Below, in pieces: positions 1 through 7,288 of a DNA stretch of 38,692 nucleotides. Every line of letters starts with the position of its first letter. Position 1 is the stretch's first letter. The notes beneath the pieces are model-generated. The model had not been told where the DNA came from. It searched no databases and saw only the letters and a program-made list of their open reading frames with translations. Source of the stretch: Acaudatibacter sp035532115 (GTDB lineage: Bacteria; Pseudomonadota; Alphaproteobacteria; Caulobacterales; Caulobacteraceae); NCBI GenBank assembly GCA_035532115.1, contig DATKRO010000051.1, forward strand, positions 1-38,692, given 5' to 3'. The position numbers were made by a program, and so were the translations under genes.

Positions 1-1
1 C

Positions 2-208
2 GTCCCGAATGCCGCGGCGGAAAGCGAGCGTCAGCGGCTTTGCCCGATTTGCCAGAAGCCGACGGTGCAAGAATTTCGTCCGTTTTGTTCCAAACGCTGC
101 GCCGACGTCGATCTCGCCCATTGGCTGGGCGGCCGTTATGCGATACCGGCCGAGCCGACCGATGGAGAAGATGTCCTCGGTACACCCGTACAAAGCGACG
201 AACGCTGA
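2..208 (+). CDS. yacG: YacG-type zinc-binding DNA gyrase inhibitor, 5' partial
   Basis: The frame is open from the window edge and ends with TGA at 206-208; no start codon is visible, so the beginning lies upstream. The product is a small zinc-ribbon protein. It shows a C-P-I-C pair followed by F-C-S-K-R-C, then D-V-D-L and W-L-G-G-R-Y, the standard core of the YacG family, with a short acidic tail. YacG proteins bind zinc through four cysteines and are known to bind the gyrase B subunit and inhibit gyrase. In related genomes the gene follows maf and ribonuclease G genes, which would lie left of this window. The tRNA-Phe gene begins about 120 bases downstream. Identification is firm from the motif order; the function in this organism is inferred from the family. 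Confidence 0.9.
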   Translation, partial: VPNAAAESERQRLCPICQKPTVQEFRPFCSKRCADVDLAHWLGGRYAIPAEPTDGEDVLGTPVQSDER

Positions 209-326
209 GGTTGGGCAGTCCGCCCGCGTGTTGCTTTGCCGGTTGCACCCATGTGCCGACTGGACAACGTACTTTGTGCTTTCTATAACCCGCCGTCGAT
301 TGGCGACAACTTGCTGCTGATCGCAC

Positions 327-402
<76 letters not shown>

Positions 403-480
403 GCCCCGCTTCCGAGAGGCGCGAGACGCGGACGGCGCAGTCGGCGGTGGCGGTCTCGGGATCGGGGCCAGACGTCAGGA

Positions 481-1023
481 TCAGTCGACCGCCTCCGCAT
501 CCAGCGCGTCGGCGGCGGCGTCGAAACGGGCTTCGAGCCAGGGGTTCGCGCCTCGGCAGCCGGCCACCACGCGCCGCGCCCAGGCGACGTACTCCGCTTT
601 GCGCTCGGCCGGCCAGTCGGCGGGCGGGCTCGAGAGCAGCGCGCGCAGGTTCGAGGTCTTGTCGGCGAGCTTGACGATCTGGGCGCCAGGCGTGGCGTGC
701 GCCGCGTGCTCGATCTGGAGGCGCTTGCGCTCGGCCTTCGGCAGCGACTTGTCGTCGGTCACCTCCGCGACCAGCGCCGCGACGCGGTCGCCGAAGCAGC
801 GCTCCAGCTCGGCCAGGCTGGTTTCGGTGTCCTCCACCGTATCGTGCAGCACCGCCGCGAGGACCAGGTCCACGTCCGCCCCCGCGGTAGCCTCGGCGAC
901 CAGATCGGCGACCTCGGTCAGGTGGTTCACGTAGGGCTCGGCCGCGGCGCCCTTGCGCCGCTGCGCTACGTGCTTCGCCGCGGCGAAATGGTAAGCCTTC
1001 GCCAGCCGAGCGATCCCGTTCAT
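481..1023 (-). CDS. MESH1-type small HD-domain hydrolase (predicted (p)ppGpp hydrolase)
   Basis: A 180-residue single-domain protein of the RelA/SpoT hydrolase superfamily. Visible motifs are R-R-K-G near residues 22-25, a histidine at 34 in P-Y-V-N-H, the metal-binding H60-D61 and the E64-D65 pair in L-H-D-T-V-E-D, T-D-D-K at 89-92, and the second metal aspartate D121 in L-A-D-K-T-S-N. There is no synthetase, TGS or ACT domain, so it is a stand-alone hydrolase like the small alarmone hydrolases. MESH1 relatives remove the 3' pyrophosphate of (p)ppGpp; the human enzyme also acts on NADPH. I chose the ATG at 1023 because homology begins right there (N-G-I-A-R-L-A-K-A); an ATG 13 codons upstream gives an unconserved extension. 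It stands alone, antisense to the flanking tRNA-Phe. Confidence 0.85.
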   Translation of the reverse strand: MNGIARLAKAYHFAAAKHVAQRRKGAAAEPYVNHLTEVADLVAEATAGADVDLVLAAVLHDTVEDTETSLAELERCFGDRVAALVAEVTDDKSLPKAERKRLQIEHAAHATPGAQIVKLADKTSNLRALLSSPPADWPAERKAEYVAWARRVVAGCRGANPWLEARFDAAADALDAEAVD

Positions 1024-1756
1024 TGCGTCTTCCTGACTCGCGCAGCCGCATCTTGCGGTCAAGCCGGGCCCCGGCCCTCGCGGCTACACCGAACCGCGGC
1101 GCGGGCGCCAGTCTAAATCGCGCCGCCGCTGAACAATTGAATATTGAGGGCGAGGGCGGCGCCGATCGCGTCGGGCCACGCGATCGGCCTAATCCCGGCC
1201 GACGGCCCTGGCGGGTGCGCTCTCTTGACTAGCTCGTCCAGTTTTCCTCCGCGCCGCCGAGCGATGTTCTTGCAGCCGCGGCGCATAAATTCGGCGAAGC
1301 AATGTTTCGCCAACCATGTTGCGGCGCGAGAGAACGCGCGATCTTGGGTCCAAAAACCCTATCTGGGCTTGACGAGTAGCCTATGCTGCATCGCAAGACG
1401 GGCGACCAAGCGCGGGGGTGGGCGCCAAACATCGTTCGGATCGAGCCCCTTGACGGCTCTTTTGGGGGTTGCCAAAGGGACCCGAGCCGCAAGTCTAACA
1501 ACGCGGTAAGGTCTTGCCGCGGATCTATCGGCCTGCGGCGGGCCGCAGACTAAGCGCCTTCAATACGAGCTTCTCGAGATCGGCGAATGAGATTGGATGG
1601 AAGCGGCGTGGCGGGTCGGGCGCGGCGATCTGGGCTTGGAGACGGCGCCGCCGAAGACGGGTCCGCGCCAGGCCTTCACCAGCTCGGGCGAATAGGCGCC
1701 CGCGCGTTCGATCCCTTCGGGTCCTAGGCGATCACCAAGCAGGAACTGGCGACACG
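1024..1756. other. 733-base intergenic region, no gene recognised
   Basis: This lies between the divergent HD hydrolase and exbB genes and must hold both promoters. Several short open frames exist on both strands (for example 1113-1313 minus), but none has a recognisable domain or a convincing ribosome-binding site. It has more AT-rich patches than its neighbours, for example around 1130-1150 and 1285-1345, as expected of regulatory DNA. I could not identify a sigma-70 promoter with good spacing, a Fur box or a riboswitch with confidence. Confidence 0.4.
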
Positions 1757-2653
1757 ATGCTTCACACCAAGAGAACCACTCCCATCGTGGCCGCACTCGG
1801 CGCCCTGGCGCTGATGATGGCCGCTCCCGCCTTCGCCCAGCCCGCGCCGGCTCCGGCCGCGGCCTCTGCGGGGCCTAACGCGGCGCCGGCCGCGGCGCCC
1901 GCGACCACCACCCCAGCGGCCAGCAGCCAGGATCAGGGACCGACGCGCGTCGGCGGCAAGAACGCCGGCCACCTCAATCCCTGGGAAATGTTCACCAGCG
2001 CGCGTCTCGTCGTCCAGATCGTCATGGTCGGGCTGGCGATCTGTTCGCTGTTCTCCTGGACCATCCTCATCCTGAAGCTCTTCGAGTTCGCCTCGATGAA
2101 CCGGATCACCAACCGGTTCCTGGAGAACTTCCGCGGCGCCAGGTCGATCGCCGACATGGGCAAGATCGCTGAGTCCGACGAGTTCGCCGGCAATCCGCTG
2201 GCCGACATGGCCGCCGCGGCCGCCGCCGAGGTGGAGCTCTCGCGCCAGGCCGGCCTCAAGGTCGATGGCGAACACCGCGACACCACCATCATGCGCGCCC
2301 AGAGCGCCGTGGGCGCGGTGCAGGCCTCGCTGGCCCGGCGTCTTTCCAGCGGCATGCAGTTCCTGGCCACGGTGGGATCGACCGGCCCGTTCATCGGTCT
2401 GTTCGGCACCGTCTACGGGATCATGGATTCGTTCATCGGCATCGCCAACACCAACACCACCAACCTCGCGGTGGTGGCGCCCGGCATCGCCGAGGCGCTG
2501 CTCGCCACCGGCCTCGGCCTCTTCGCCGCGATCCCGTCGGTGGTGTTCTACAACTACTTCCAGACCCAGATCACCGCCTATGGCTCGCGCACCGAAGGCT
2601 TCGTCGCCGAGCTGATGAACGCGATTTCGCGCCAGCTCGATAAGGGGGCGTAA
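1757..2653 (+). CDS. exbB: ExbB/TolQ/MotA-family proton channel protein with Ala/Pro-rich periplasmic leader
   Basis: A 298-residue inner-membrane protein of the TonB energising complex. It starts with a signal peptide (K-R near the N-terminus, hydrophobic stretch, A-F-A cleavage-type end near residue 28), then about 45 residues rich in Ala and Pro. A first membrane helix follows (V-V-Q-I-V-M-V-G-L-A-I-C-S-L-F-S), then a cytoplasmic domain. The C-terminal half has the family signature: F-L-A-T-V-G-S-T-G-P-F-I-G-L-F-G-T-V-Y-G-I-M and E-A-L-L-A-T-G-L-G-L-F-A-A-I-P. ExbB pentamers with ExbD use the proton gradient to drive TonB. I chose the ATG at 1757 because it opens the signal peptide, with AGGAA about 11 bases upstream; the open frame extends further 5' but without family similarity. 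exbD follows 6 bases after its stop. Confidence 0.93.
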   Translation: MLHTKRTTPIVAALGALALMMAAPAFAQPAPAPAAASAGPNAAPAAAPATTTPAASSQDQGPTRVGGKNAGHLNPWEMFTSARLVVQIVMVGLAICSLFSWTILILKLFEFASMNRITNRFLENFRGARSIADMGKIAESDEFAGNPLADMAAAAAAEVELSRQAGLKVDGEHRDTTIMRAQSAVGAVQASLARRLSSGMQFLATVGSTGPFIGLFGTVYGIMDSFIGIANTNTTNLAVVAPGIAEALLATGLGLFAAIPSVVFYNYFQTQITAYGSRTEGFVAELMNAISRQLDKGA

Positions 2654-2659
2654 GGCTCC

Positions 2660-3103
2660 ATGGCCGCCAAACTCGCAGGTCCCGGCGGCGGCAAGTACGA
2701 CGTCGAGATGAACCACACCATCAACGTCACGCCCTTCGTGGACGTGATGCTGGTGCTCCTGATCATCTTCATGGTGGCGGCGCCTCTGGCGTCGGTGTCC
2801 ATCAAGGTCGCCCTGCCGCCCGCCAATGCCCGACCGCAGGTCAAACCGCCGCATCTCGTCTACATCTCGATCAAGCCGAACGGCGATCTCTACGTGGGCG
2901 ACTTCCCCACCGACATCAGCGAGTTGCCCGACGCGCTGAAGCAGGCAGTGGGCGACAACCCGATCAGCACCGTGCGGGTGTTCATCCGTGGCGACCAGAA
3001 CGTCGAATACGGGCACTTCCTCGACGTGATGAACACCTTGCAGGACAACGGCTACTACAGCGTCGCTCTCGTGGGAGAGGATCGATCGGGAGTTCGCAAG
3101 TGA
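2660..3103 (+). CDS. exbD: ExbD/TolR-family proton channel subunit
   Basis: A 147-residue protein with a short cytoplasmic N-terminus, one membrane helix and a periplasmic domain. The helix contains N-V-T-P-F-V-D-V-M-L-V-L-L-I-I-F-M, and the aspartate (residue 28) is the conserved proton-carrying residue of ExbD and TolR. The periplasmic part (I-S-I-K-P-N-G-D-L-Y-V-G and V-F-I-R-G-D-Q-N-V-E-Y-G) fits the family fold. It partners ExbB to energise TonB. It starts 6 bases after exbB, and its stop overlaps the tonB start in GTGA, so the three genes are co-translated as one operon. Confidence 0.94.
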   Translation: MAAKLAGPGGGKYDVEMNHTINVTPFVDVMLVLLIIFMVAAPLASVSIKVALPPANARPQVKPPHLVYISIKPNGDLYVGDFPTDISELPDALKQAVGDNPISTVRVFIRGDQNVEYGHFLDVMNTLQDNGYYSVALVGEDRSGVRK

Positions 3104-3807
3104 GCCAAGTCGATATTGCCCACCCGGCTCACAACCCGTTCGATATTCCGCGCCAGAACAAGAAGACCGTACCGATCTTCGTGGCGTCGTTCATCGGCGC
3201 GGCGCTGCTGAACGGGCTGATCTTCTACTATGCCGGTACGGCGCGGTTCAAACAGAACTACAAGACCTATACGGAGCAGAAGGAGACGGTGTCGCTGATT
3301 CACCCTCCGCCGCCGCCGCCGCCGCCGCCGCCTCCACCGCCGCCGCCGAAGGTGGTCAAGCCGCCGCCGATCCAGCCGCGCCCGCCGGTCGTGGTGCCCA
3401 ACGTGGCGGCCCCGCCACCGCTCTACATCCCGCCGGTGGCGCACCCGCTGCCGCCGCCGCCGAAGATCGAAGCGGTCGCCCCGCCGGCGCCGCCGCCCAA
3501 GGCGACGATCATCAGCAATCCGACCTGGATCAGGCAGCCCAATGGCGACGACTTCGCCAGGTACTACCCAGAGCGGGCGCAGCGGCTTGGCGTCGGAGGC
3601 AGGGTGCTGCTGCACTGCGTCGTCAGCTCGGCCGGAACGCTGAGCTGCTCGGTGACATCCGAGACGCCATCCGACCAGGAGTTCGGCTCCGCCGCCTTGA
3701 AGATCTCCAAGCTCTTCAAGATGCGCCCTGAGACCAAGGACGGCGTGCCGGTGGCGGGCGGCCAGATCAACATCCCGATCCGGTTCCAGCCGCCTCCGCC
3801 GGATTGA
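3100..3807 (+). CDS. tonB: TonB energy transducer with long polyproline linker
   Basis: A 235-residue protein starting at a GTG that overlaps the exbD stop by four bases. A cytoplasmic segment of about 23 residues is followed by one membrane anchor (V-P-I-F-V-A-S-F-I-G-A-A-L-L-N-G-L-I-F). After the anchor there is a run of 15 consecutive prolines from about residue 69, then further Pro/Val/Lys-rich sequence to about residue 135. The C-terminal domain (about 145-235) has the TonB pattern: Y-P-E-R-A-Q-R-L-G-V-G-G-R-V, then C-V-V-S-S-A-G-T-L and a terminal I-N-I-P-I-R-F. TonB spans the periplasm and contacts TonB-dependent receptors to power uptake of siderophores, vitamins or sugars. The polyproline run is written largely with repeated CCG codons. 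No receptor gene is present in the window, so the substrate is unknown. Confidence 0.92.
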   Translation: MSQVDIAHPAHNPFDIPRQNKKTVPIFVASFIGAALLNGLIFYYAGTARFKQNYKTYTEQKETVSLIHPPPPPPPPPPPPPPPKVVKPPPIQPRPPVVVPNVAAPPPLYIPPVAHPLPPPPKIEAVAPPAPPPKATIISNPTWIRQPNGDDFARYYPERAQRLGVGGRVLLHCVVSSAGTLSCSVTSETPSDQEFGSAALKISKLFKMRPETKDGVPVAGGQINIPIRFQPPPPD

Positions 3808-3848
3808 TCATCGGCGAGAGTTCGGTCACCCCAGGCCCTGGAGGCGCA

Positions 3849-3865
3849 GCCCTTCGGGGCCTTTT
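3849..3865 (+). terminator. Rho-independent-type terminator after exbB-exbD-tonB
   Basis: GCCC-TTCG-GGGC forms a four-base stem with a stable TTCG tetraloop and is followed by CTTTT. An AGGCCC at 3833 could pair with the right side to give a longer alternative stem. It lies about 40 bases after the tonB stop and before tRNA-His, the expected place for the operon to end. Confidence 0.65.
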
Positions 3866-3929
3866 GCCTTGCTCCGGGCCACCCTTGACCCGTGCCGGGC
3901 GAGCCGCCTAAACCGGCCGGGCGCGAGAC

Positions 3930-4006
3930 GCCGCCTTAGCTCAGTTGGTTAGAGCGCCAGATTGTGGCTCTGGAGGTCCCCCGTTCGATCCGGGGAGGCG
4001 GTACCA
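3930..4006 (+). tRNA. tRNA-His (anticodon GTG), alphaproteobacterial divergent type
   Basis: A 77-base cloverleaf with encoded CCA. The anticodon loop is TTGTGGC (anticodon GTG) on a CCAGA/TCTGG stem, and the T stem is CCCCG/CGGGG. The acceptor is GCCGCCT/AGGCGGT, giving G1-U72, with discriminator A73. The base before G1 is C, so the usual G-1 of tRNA-His is not encoded. This matches the Caulobacter crescentus type, where the partner histidyl-tRNA synthetase recognises the anticodon, A73 and U72 rather than G-1. Identification is firm. Confidence 0.97.
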
Positions 4007-4175
4007 TCGCTTCGTCGGACGTCGGCGAACCGGGGCGCCGACAACTTCGCACCGGGCGCCGCAGTTCCCTGGAATCCACAGTAATCCGGCGTCTCGATGC
4101 GGCCCCGAAAACCCCGGAACCTTACCTACACCGGAGAGTTTGAAGCTCGGCTCGCTTCGGTCCACAGGCTTGGTG

Positions 4176-6035
4176 ATGTTCAGCAAAAGGTTTCGGCCGC
4201 CGTCGTTGCCCAGTTGTCCGCCGCCAAAGCGAAGCTACGTTGCCGAGTTGATCGCCGAGGCGGCGCGCGGCGCGGCAAAGTCTGTTGCGGTCAAGCACGG
4301 ACATCTGGAAATAACCTATGGCGCTCTGATGACGGCCGCGGACGCGCTGGCGGCCGAGCTTCGCGGGCTAGGCGCCGGGCCAAACGTGCCGGTCGGCGTC
4401 TGCGTAGAACGCTCCATCGAACACGTGGTCGCTCTCCTGGGCGTGCTGCGCTCGGGCGGCGCCTTTCTGCCGCTCGATCCGGGCTGGCCGCCGGAGCGGA
4501 TTCGCTTCGTCCTCGACGACGCCGCCGCGCCGATCGTCGTCGCCGATCCGCGGCATCGCGAAGCGGTCACGGCGCCCGGCCGCGCCGTGGTGGAGGCTGG
4601 CGGCGCCTGGCGACGGCGCGCGGGGGGAGCGGCTGCGGGCGCGTCCAGCGGCGACGACATCGCCTACGTCATCTACACGTCCGGCTCGACCGGCGAGCCG
4701 AAGGGCGTGGAGATCACCCACGCCAATCTTCTCAACCTCGTGACCTGGCACCGGGAGGCGTTCGGCGTCACGCGCCAGGACCATGGAAGCTGGGTGGCGG
4801 GCCTCGCCTTCGACGCCTCGGTCTGGGAGCTGTTCCCCTGCCTGGCGGTGGGCGCGACCATTCACGTTGCCGGCGAACCGGTTCGCGCCTCCGCCGAAGC
4901 GCTGCGCCGATGGCTCCTCGACGAAGGAGTCTCCATCGCCTTCGCCCCCACGCCCCTGGCCGAGTCGCTGCTGAGCGGCGAGTGGCCGGCCGGCGCCGCG
5001 CTGCGCACCCTCCTCACTGGCGGCGACACGCTTCACGTCCGGCCCGGTCCCGGACTACCCTTCAAGGTGGTGAACAACTACGGGCCGACGGAATGCACCG
5101 TGGTGGCGACCTCCGGCCCGGTCGCCGCCGGCGCCGCCGCCGACGAGCTGCCCAGCATCGGGCGGCCGATCGCCGGCGCACGCATCCACATCCTCGATGC
5201 GGACGGCAATCCGGCGCCCGCCGGACGGATCGGCGAGATCCACGTCGCCGGCGCCGGCGTCGGCCGGGGCTATCGCAACCGGCCGTCCCTGACCGCCGAG
5301 CGGTTCGTCTCCATTTCGCCCGGCGGCGGCCCGGCCGAGCGTTGCTATCGGACCGGCGACCTCGGCAGCTGGACCGCCGATGGCGAGATCGCCTTCCACG
5401 GCCGCAGCGATGCGCAGATCAAGCAGCGCGGCCACCGGATCGAGCCGGACGAGATCACGGCGGCGCTGTCCCGGCACCCCCTGGTGGCGCAGAGCGCGGT
5501 CGTGGCCGAGGGCGAGGGCGCCGCGGCCCAGCTGGTCGCCTACGTCGTGCCGGCGGGCGAGAAGACGCCGCGCAGCCCCGACCTCCGGGCGTTTCTCGCG
5601 ACCAGCCTGCCCACCTACATGCTGCCTTCGCTCTACGTGCGCGTCGCCTCGCTGCCGATCACCGCCAACGGCAAGCTGGACAGATCGGCGCTCCCCAGCG
5701 CCACCTCGGCGAACACCTTGCCGAGCGCGCCTTACCGCGAGCCGCAGTCCCTGGTGGAGCGGCGCATCGCCGCCATGGTCGAGGAACTCCTGGAGATCGA
5801 CGAGGTCGGCCTCGACGACAACTTCTTCCTGCTGGGCGGCCACTCGCTGCTCGGCACCCAGCTCGTGCTTCGCCTGCGCGACGCCTTCGGGGCCGAGCTT
5901 GCGCTGCGCGACCTCTTCGAAGCCCAGACGATCCAGAACCTGGCTTCAAAGGTCGAGCGCTCGGTGGTGGAGCTGGTCGCCGCGATGAGCGAGGAGGAGG
6001 TCCAGCAACGGCTGGCGCCCAGCTACGCAGGGTGA
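4176..6035 (+). CDS. NRPS protein, adenylation-PCP didomain (leucine-like code)
   Basis: A 619-residue A-PCP protein without a condensation domain. Adenylation motifs in order: Y-V-I-Y-T-S-G-S-T-G from residue 164 (A3), N-N-Y-G-P-T-E at about 300 (A5), Y-R-T-G-D-L (A7), Q-I-K-Q-R-G-H-R-I-E (A8) and N-G-K-L-D-R (A10). The carrier domain follows with L-L-G-G-H-S-L-L; S557 is the phosphopantetheine site. By hand alignment to GrsA the ten-residue code reads D-A-W-F-L-G-N-V-V-K, a published leucine signature; the F is the least certain position. It would load L-Leu onto its own carrier. The ATG at 4176 is the best start: a longer frame runs upstream through tRNA-His, which cannot be coding. The P450 gene follows within 10 bases, so the two probably work together. 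Confidence 0.9.
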   Translation: MFSKRFRPPSLPSCPPPKRSYVAELIAEAARGAAKSVAVKHGHLEITYGALMTAADALAAELRGLGAGPNVPVGVCVERSIEHVVALLGVLRSGGAFLPLDPGWPPERIRFVLDDAAAPIVVADPRHREAVTAPGRAVVEAGGAWRRRAGGAAAGASSGDDIAYVIYTSGSTGEPKGVEITHANLLNLVTWHREAFGVTRQDHGSWVAGLAFDASVWELFPCLAVGATIHVAGEPVRASAEALRRWLLDEGVSIAFAPTPLAESLLSGEWPAGAALRTLLTGGDTLHVRPGPGLPFKVVNNYGPTECTVVATSGPVAAGAAADELPSIGRPIAGARIHILDADGNPAPAGRIGEIHVAGAGVGRGYRNRPSLTAERFVSISPGGGPAERCYRTGDLGSWTADGEIAFHGRSDAQIKQRGHRIEPDEITAALSRHPLVAQSAVVAEGEGAAAQLVAYVVPAGEKTPRSPDLRAFLATSLPTYMLPSLYVRVASLPITANGKLDRSALPSATSANTLPSAPYREPQSLVERRIAAMVEELLEIDEVGLDDNFFLLGGHSLLGTQLVLRLRDAFGAELALRDLFEAQTIQNLASKVERSVVELVAAMSEEEVQQRLAPSYAG

Positions 6036-6040
6036 GCGCC

Positions 6041-7285
6041 GTGAGCCTCGAGACGCGCACCGGCGATCCGACGGAGGAAGCGCCCAGCCTCTATCAGCTG
6101 CTCTACCCGGAAGTCCTCGCCGATCCGTACCCGCTCTACCACCGGCTGCGCCAGCGCGATCCGGTCGCCTGGGATCCATTCCTGCATGCGTGGGTAGTGA
6201 CGAGCTATGCCGGCGTGCTGACGGTGCTGCACCGGTTCTCCGCCGAGCGGACGCCGAGCCCCGCCCAGCTCGCCGCCATGGGCCTCGCGGCGCTGGAGCC
6301 CGTCGCCGAGGTGATGGTGCGGCAGATGCTGTTCATGGACGCGCCGGCTCACACCCGACTGCGCAGCCTGTGCTCCAGCGCGTTCACCTCGCGGCGCGTC
6401 GATCGTCTGCGCGGCCACATCCAGGAAATTGCCGACGATCTCATCGACCGGGTCGAGGACCAGGGGCGCATGGACGTGATCGCCGACTTCGCCAACCCGC
6501 TGCCGGCGATCGTCACGGCCGAACTGCTGGGGGTTCCCGCCGCCGACCATCTGCAGTTGAAGAGCTGGTCCGCCGACTTCGCCGAGATGCTCGGCAACTT
6601 CCAGCATAATCCCGACCGGGTTGGGCGGGTACAGCGCAGTCTGGCGCAGATGGTCCGCTACTTCACCTCCGCGGTCCTGGACCAGGAACGCTCTGCCCGC
6701 GGCGGCCTGATCCAGCTGCTCACTGACGCGGCCGACGAGGGGGCGCGCCTGAGCCAGGACGAGGTCGTCGCCAACGTCATCGTCACCATGGTGGGCGGGC
6801 AGGAGACCACCACCAACCTGATCGGCAATGGCCTCCTGACGCTGCTGCGCAATCCCGGCGAACTCGCGCGGCTTCGCACCGACGCCTCGATCATCGAGCC
6901 GGCGGTCGAAGAGCTGCTGCGCTACGAGAGCCCGAGCCAGCACACCGCCAGGCTCGCGCCGGAGGACATGGTCCTGGGCGACAAGCGCATCAGGAAGAAG
7001 GACGCGGTCATGGCGGTGATGGCGGCCGCCAACCGCGACCCGGCGCGCTTCCCCGAGCCCGACCGGCTCGACCTCACCCGCAGCAACAACCGTCACGTGG
7101 CCTTCGGCTGGGCGGCGCATTTCTGCTTCGGCGCGCCGCTGGCCAGGATCGAGGGTCAGATCGCCTTCGCGACGCTGCTGGCGCGCCTGCCGAACCTGAG
7201 GCTTTCGCCGGAACCGCTCGTCTGGAGACAGAATCTTGGTTTGCGCGGGCTTACCGCCCTGCCGGTGTGCTTCGGCCACGGATGA
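6041..7285 (+). CDS. Cytochrome P450, probable tailoring hydroxylase of the peptide cluster
   Basis: A 414-residue soluble bacterial P450 of normal length. Visible motifs: the I-helix oxygen-activation segment G-G-Q-E-T-T at about 252-257, the K-helix E-x-x-R at 291-294 (E-L-L-R), and the haem loop F-G-W-A-A-H-F-C-F-G with the ligand cysteine at about 362. In the haem loop the usual second glycine of F-G-x-G-x-H-x-C-x-G is alanine, a tolerated variation in the family. I chose GTG 6041, with AGGGTGA about six bases upstream; GTG 6032, overlapping the previous stop, is the alternative. It lies between two NRPS genes and is read with them. P450s paired with stand-alone A-PCP proteins (as in novobiocin and nikkomycin pathways) beta-hydroxylate the carrier-bound amino acid; that role here is inferred. 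No ferredoxin or reductase is adjacent. Confidence 0.92.
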   Translation: MSLETRTGDPTEEAPSLYQLLYPEVLADPYPLYHRLRQRDPVAWDPFLHAWVVTSYAGVLTVLHRFSAERTPSPAQLAAMGLAALEPVAEVMVRQMLFMDAPAHTRLRSLCSSAFTSRRVDRLRGHIQEIADDLIDRVEDQGRMDVIADFANPLPAIVTAELLGVPAADHLQLKSWSADFAEMLGNFQHNPDRVGRVQRSLAQMVRYFTSAVLDQERSARGGLIQLLTDAADEGARLSQDEVVANVIVTMVGGQETTTNLIGNGLLTLLRNPGELARLRTDASIIEPAVEELLRYESPSQHTARLAPEDMVLGDKRIRKKDAVMAVMAAANRDPARFPEPDRLDLTRSNNRHVAFGWAAHFCFGAPLARIEGQIAFATLLARLPNLRLSPEPLVWRQNLGLRGLTALPVCFGHG

Positions 7286-7288
7286 GCC

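Noticed and set aside
1113..1313. Small minus-strand gene in the gap before exbB
   Set aside because: No domain, no good ribosome-binding site and a composition like its surroundings.
3945..4175. Longer N-terminus for the A-PCP protein
   Set aside because: The upstream frame runs through the tRNA-His gene and has no adenylation-domain similarity; the protein fits the family from 4176 onward.
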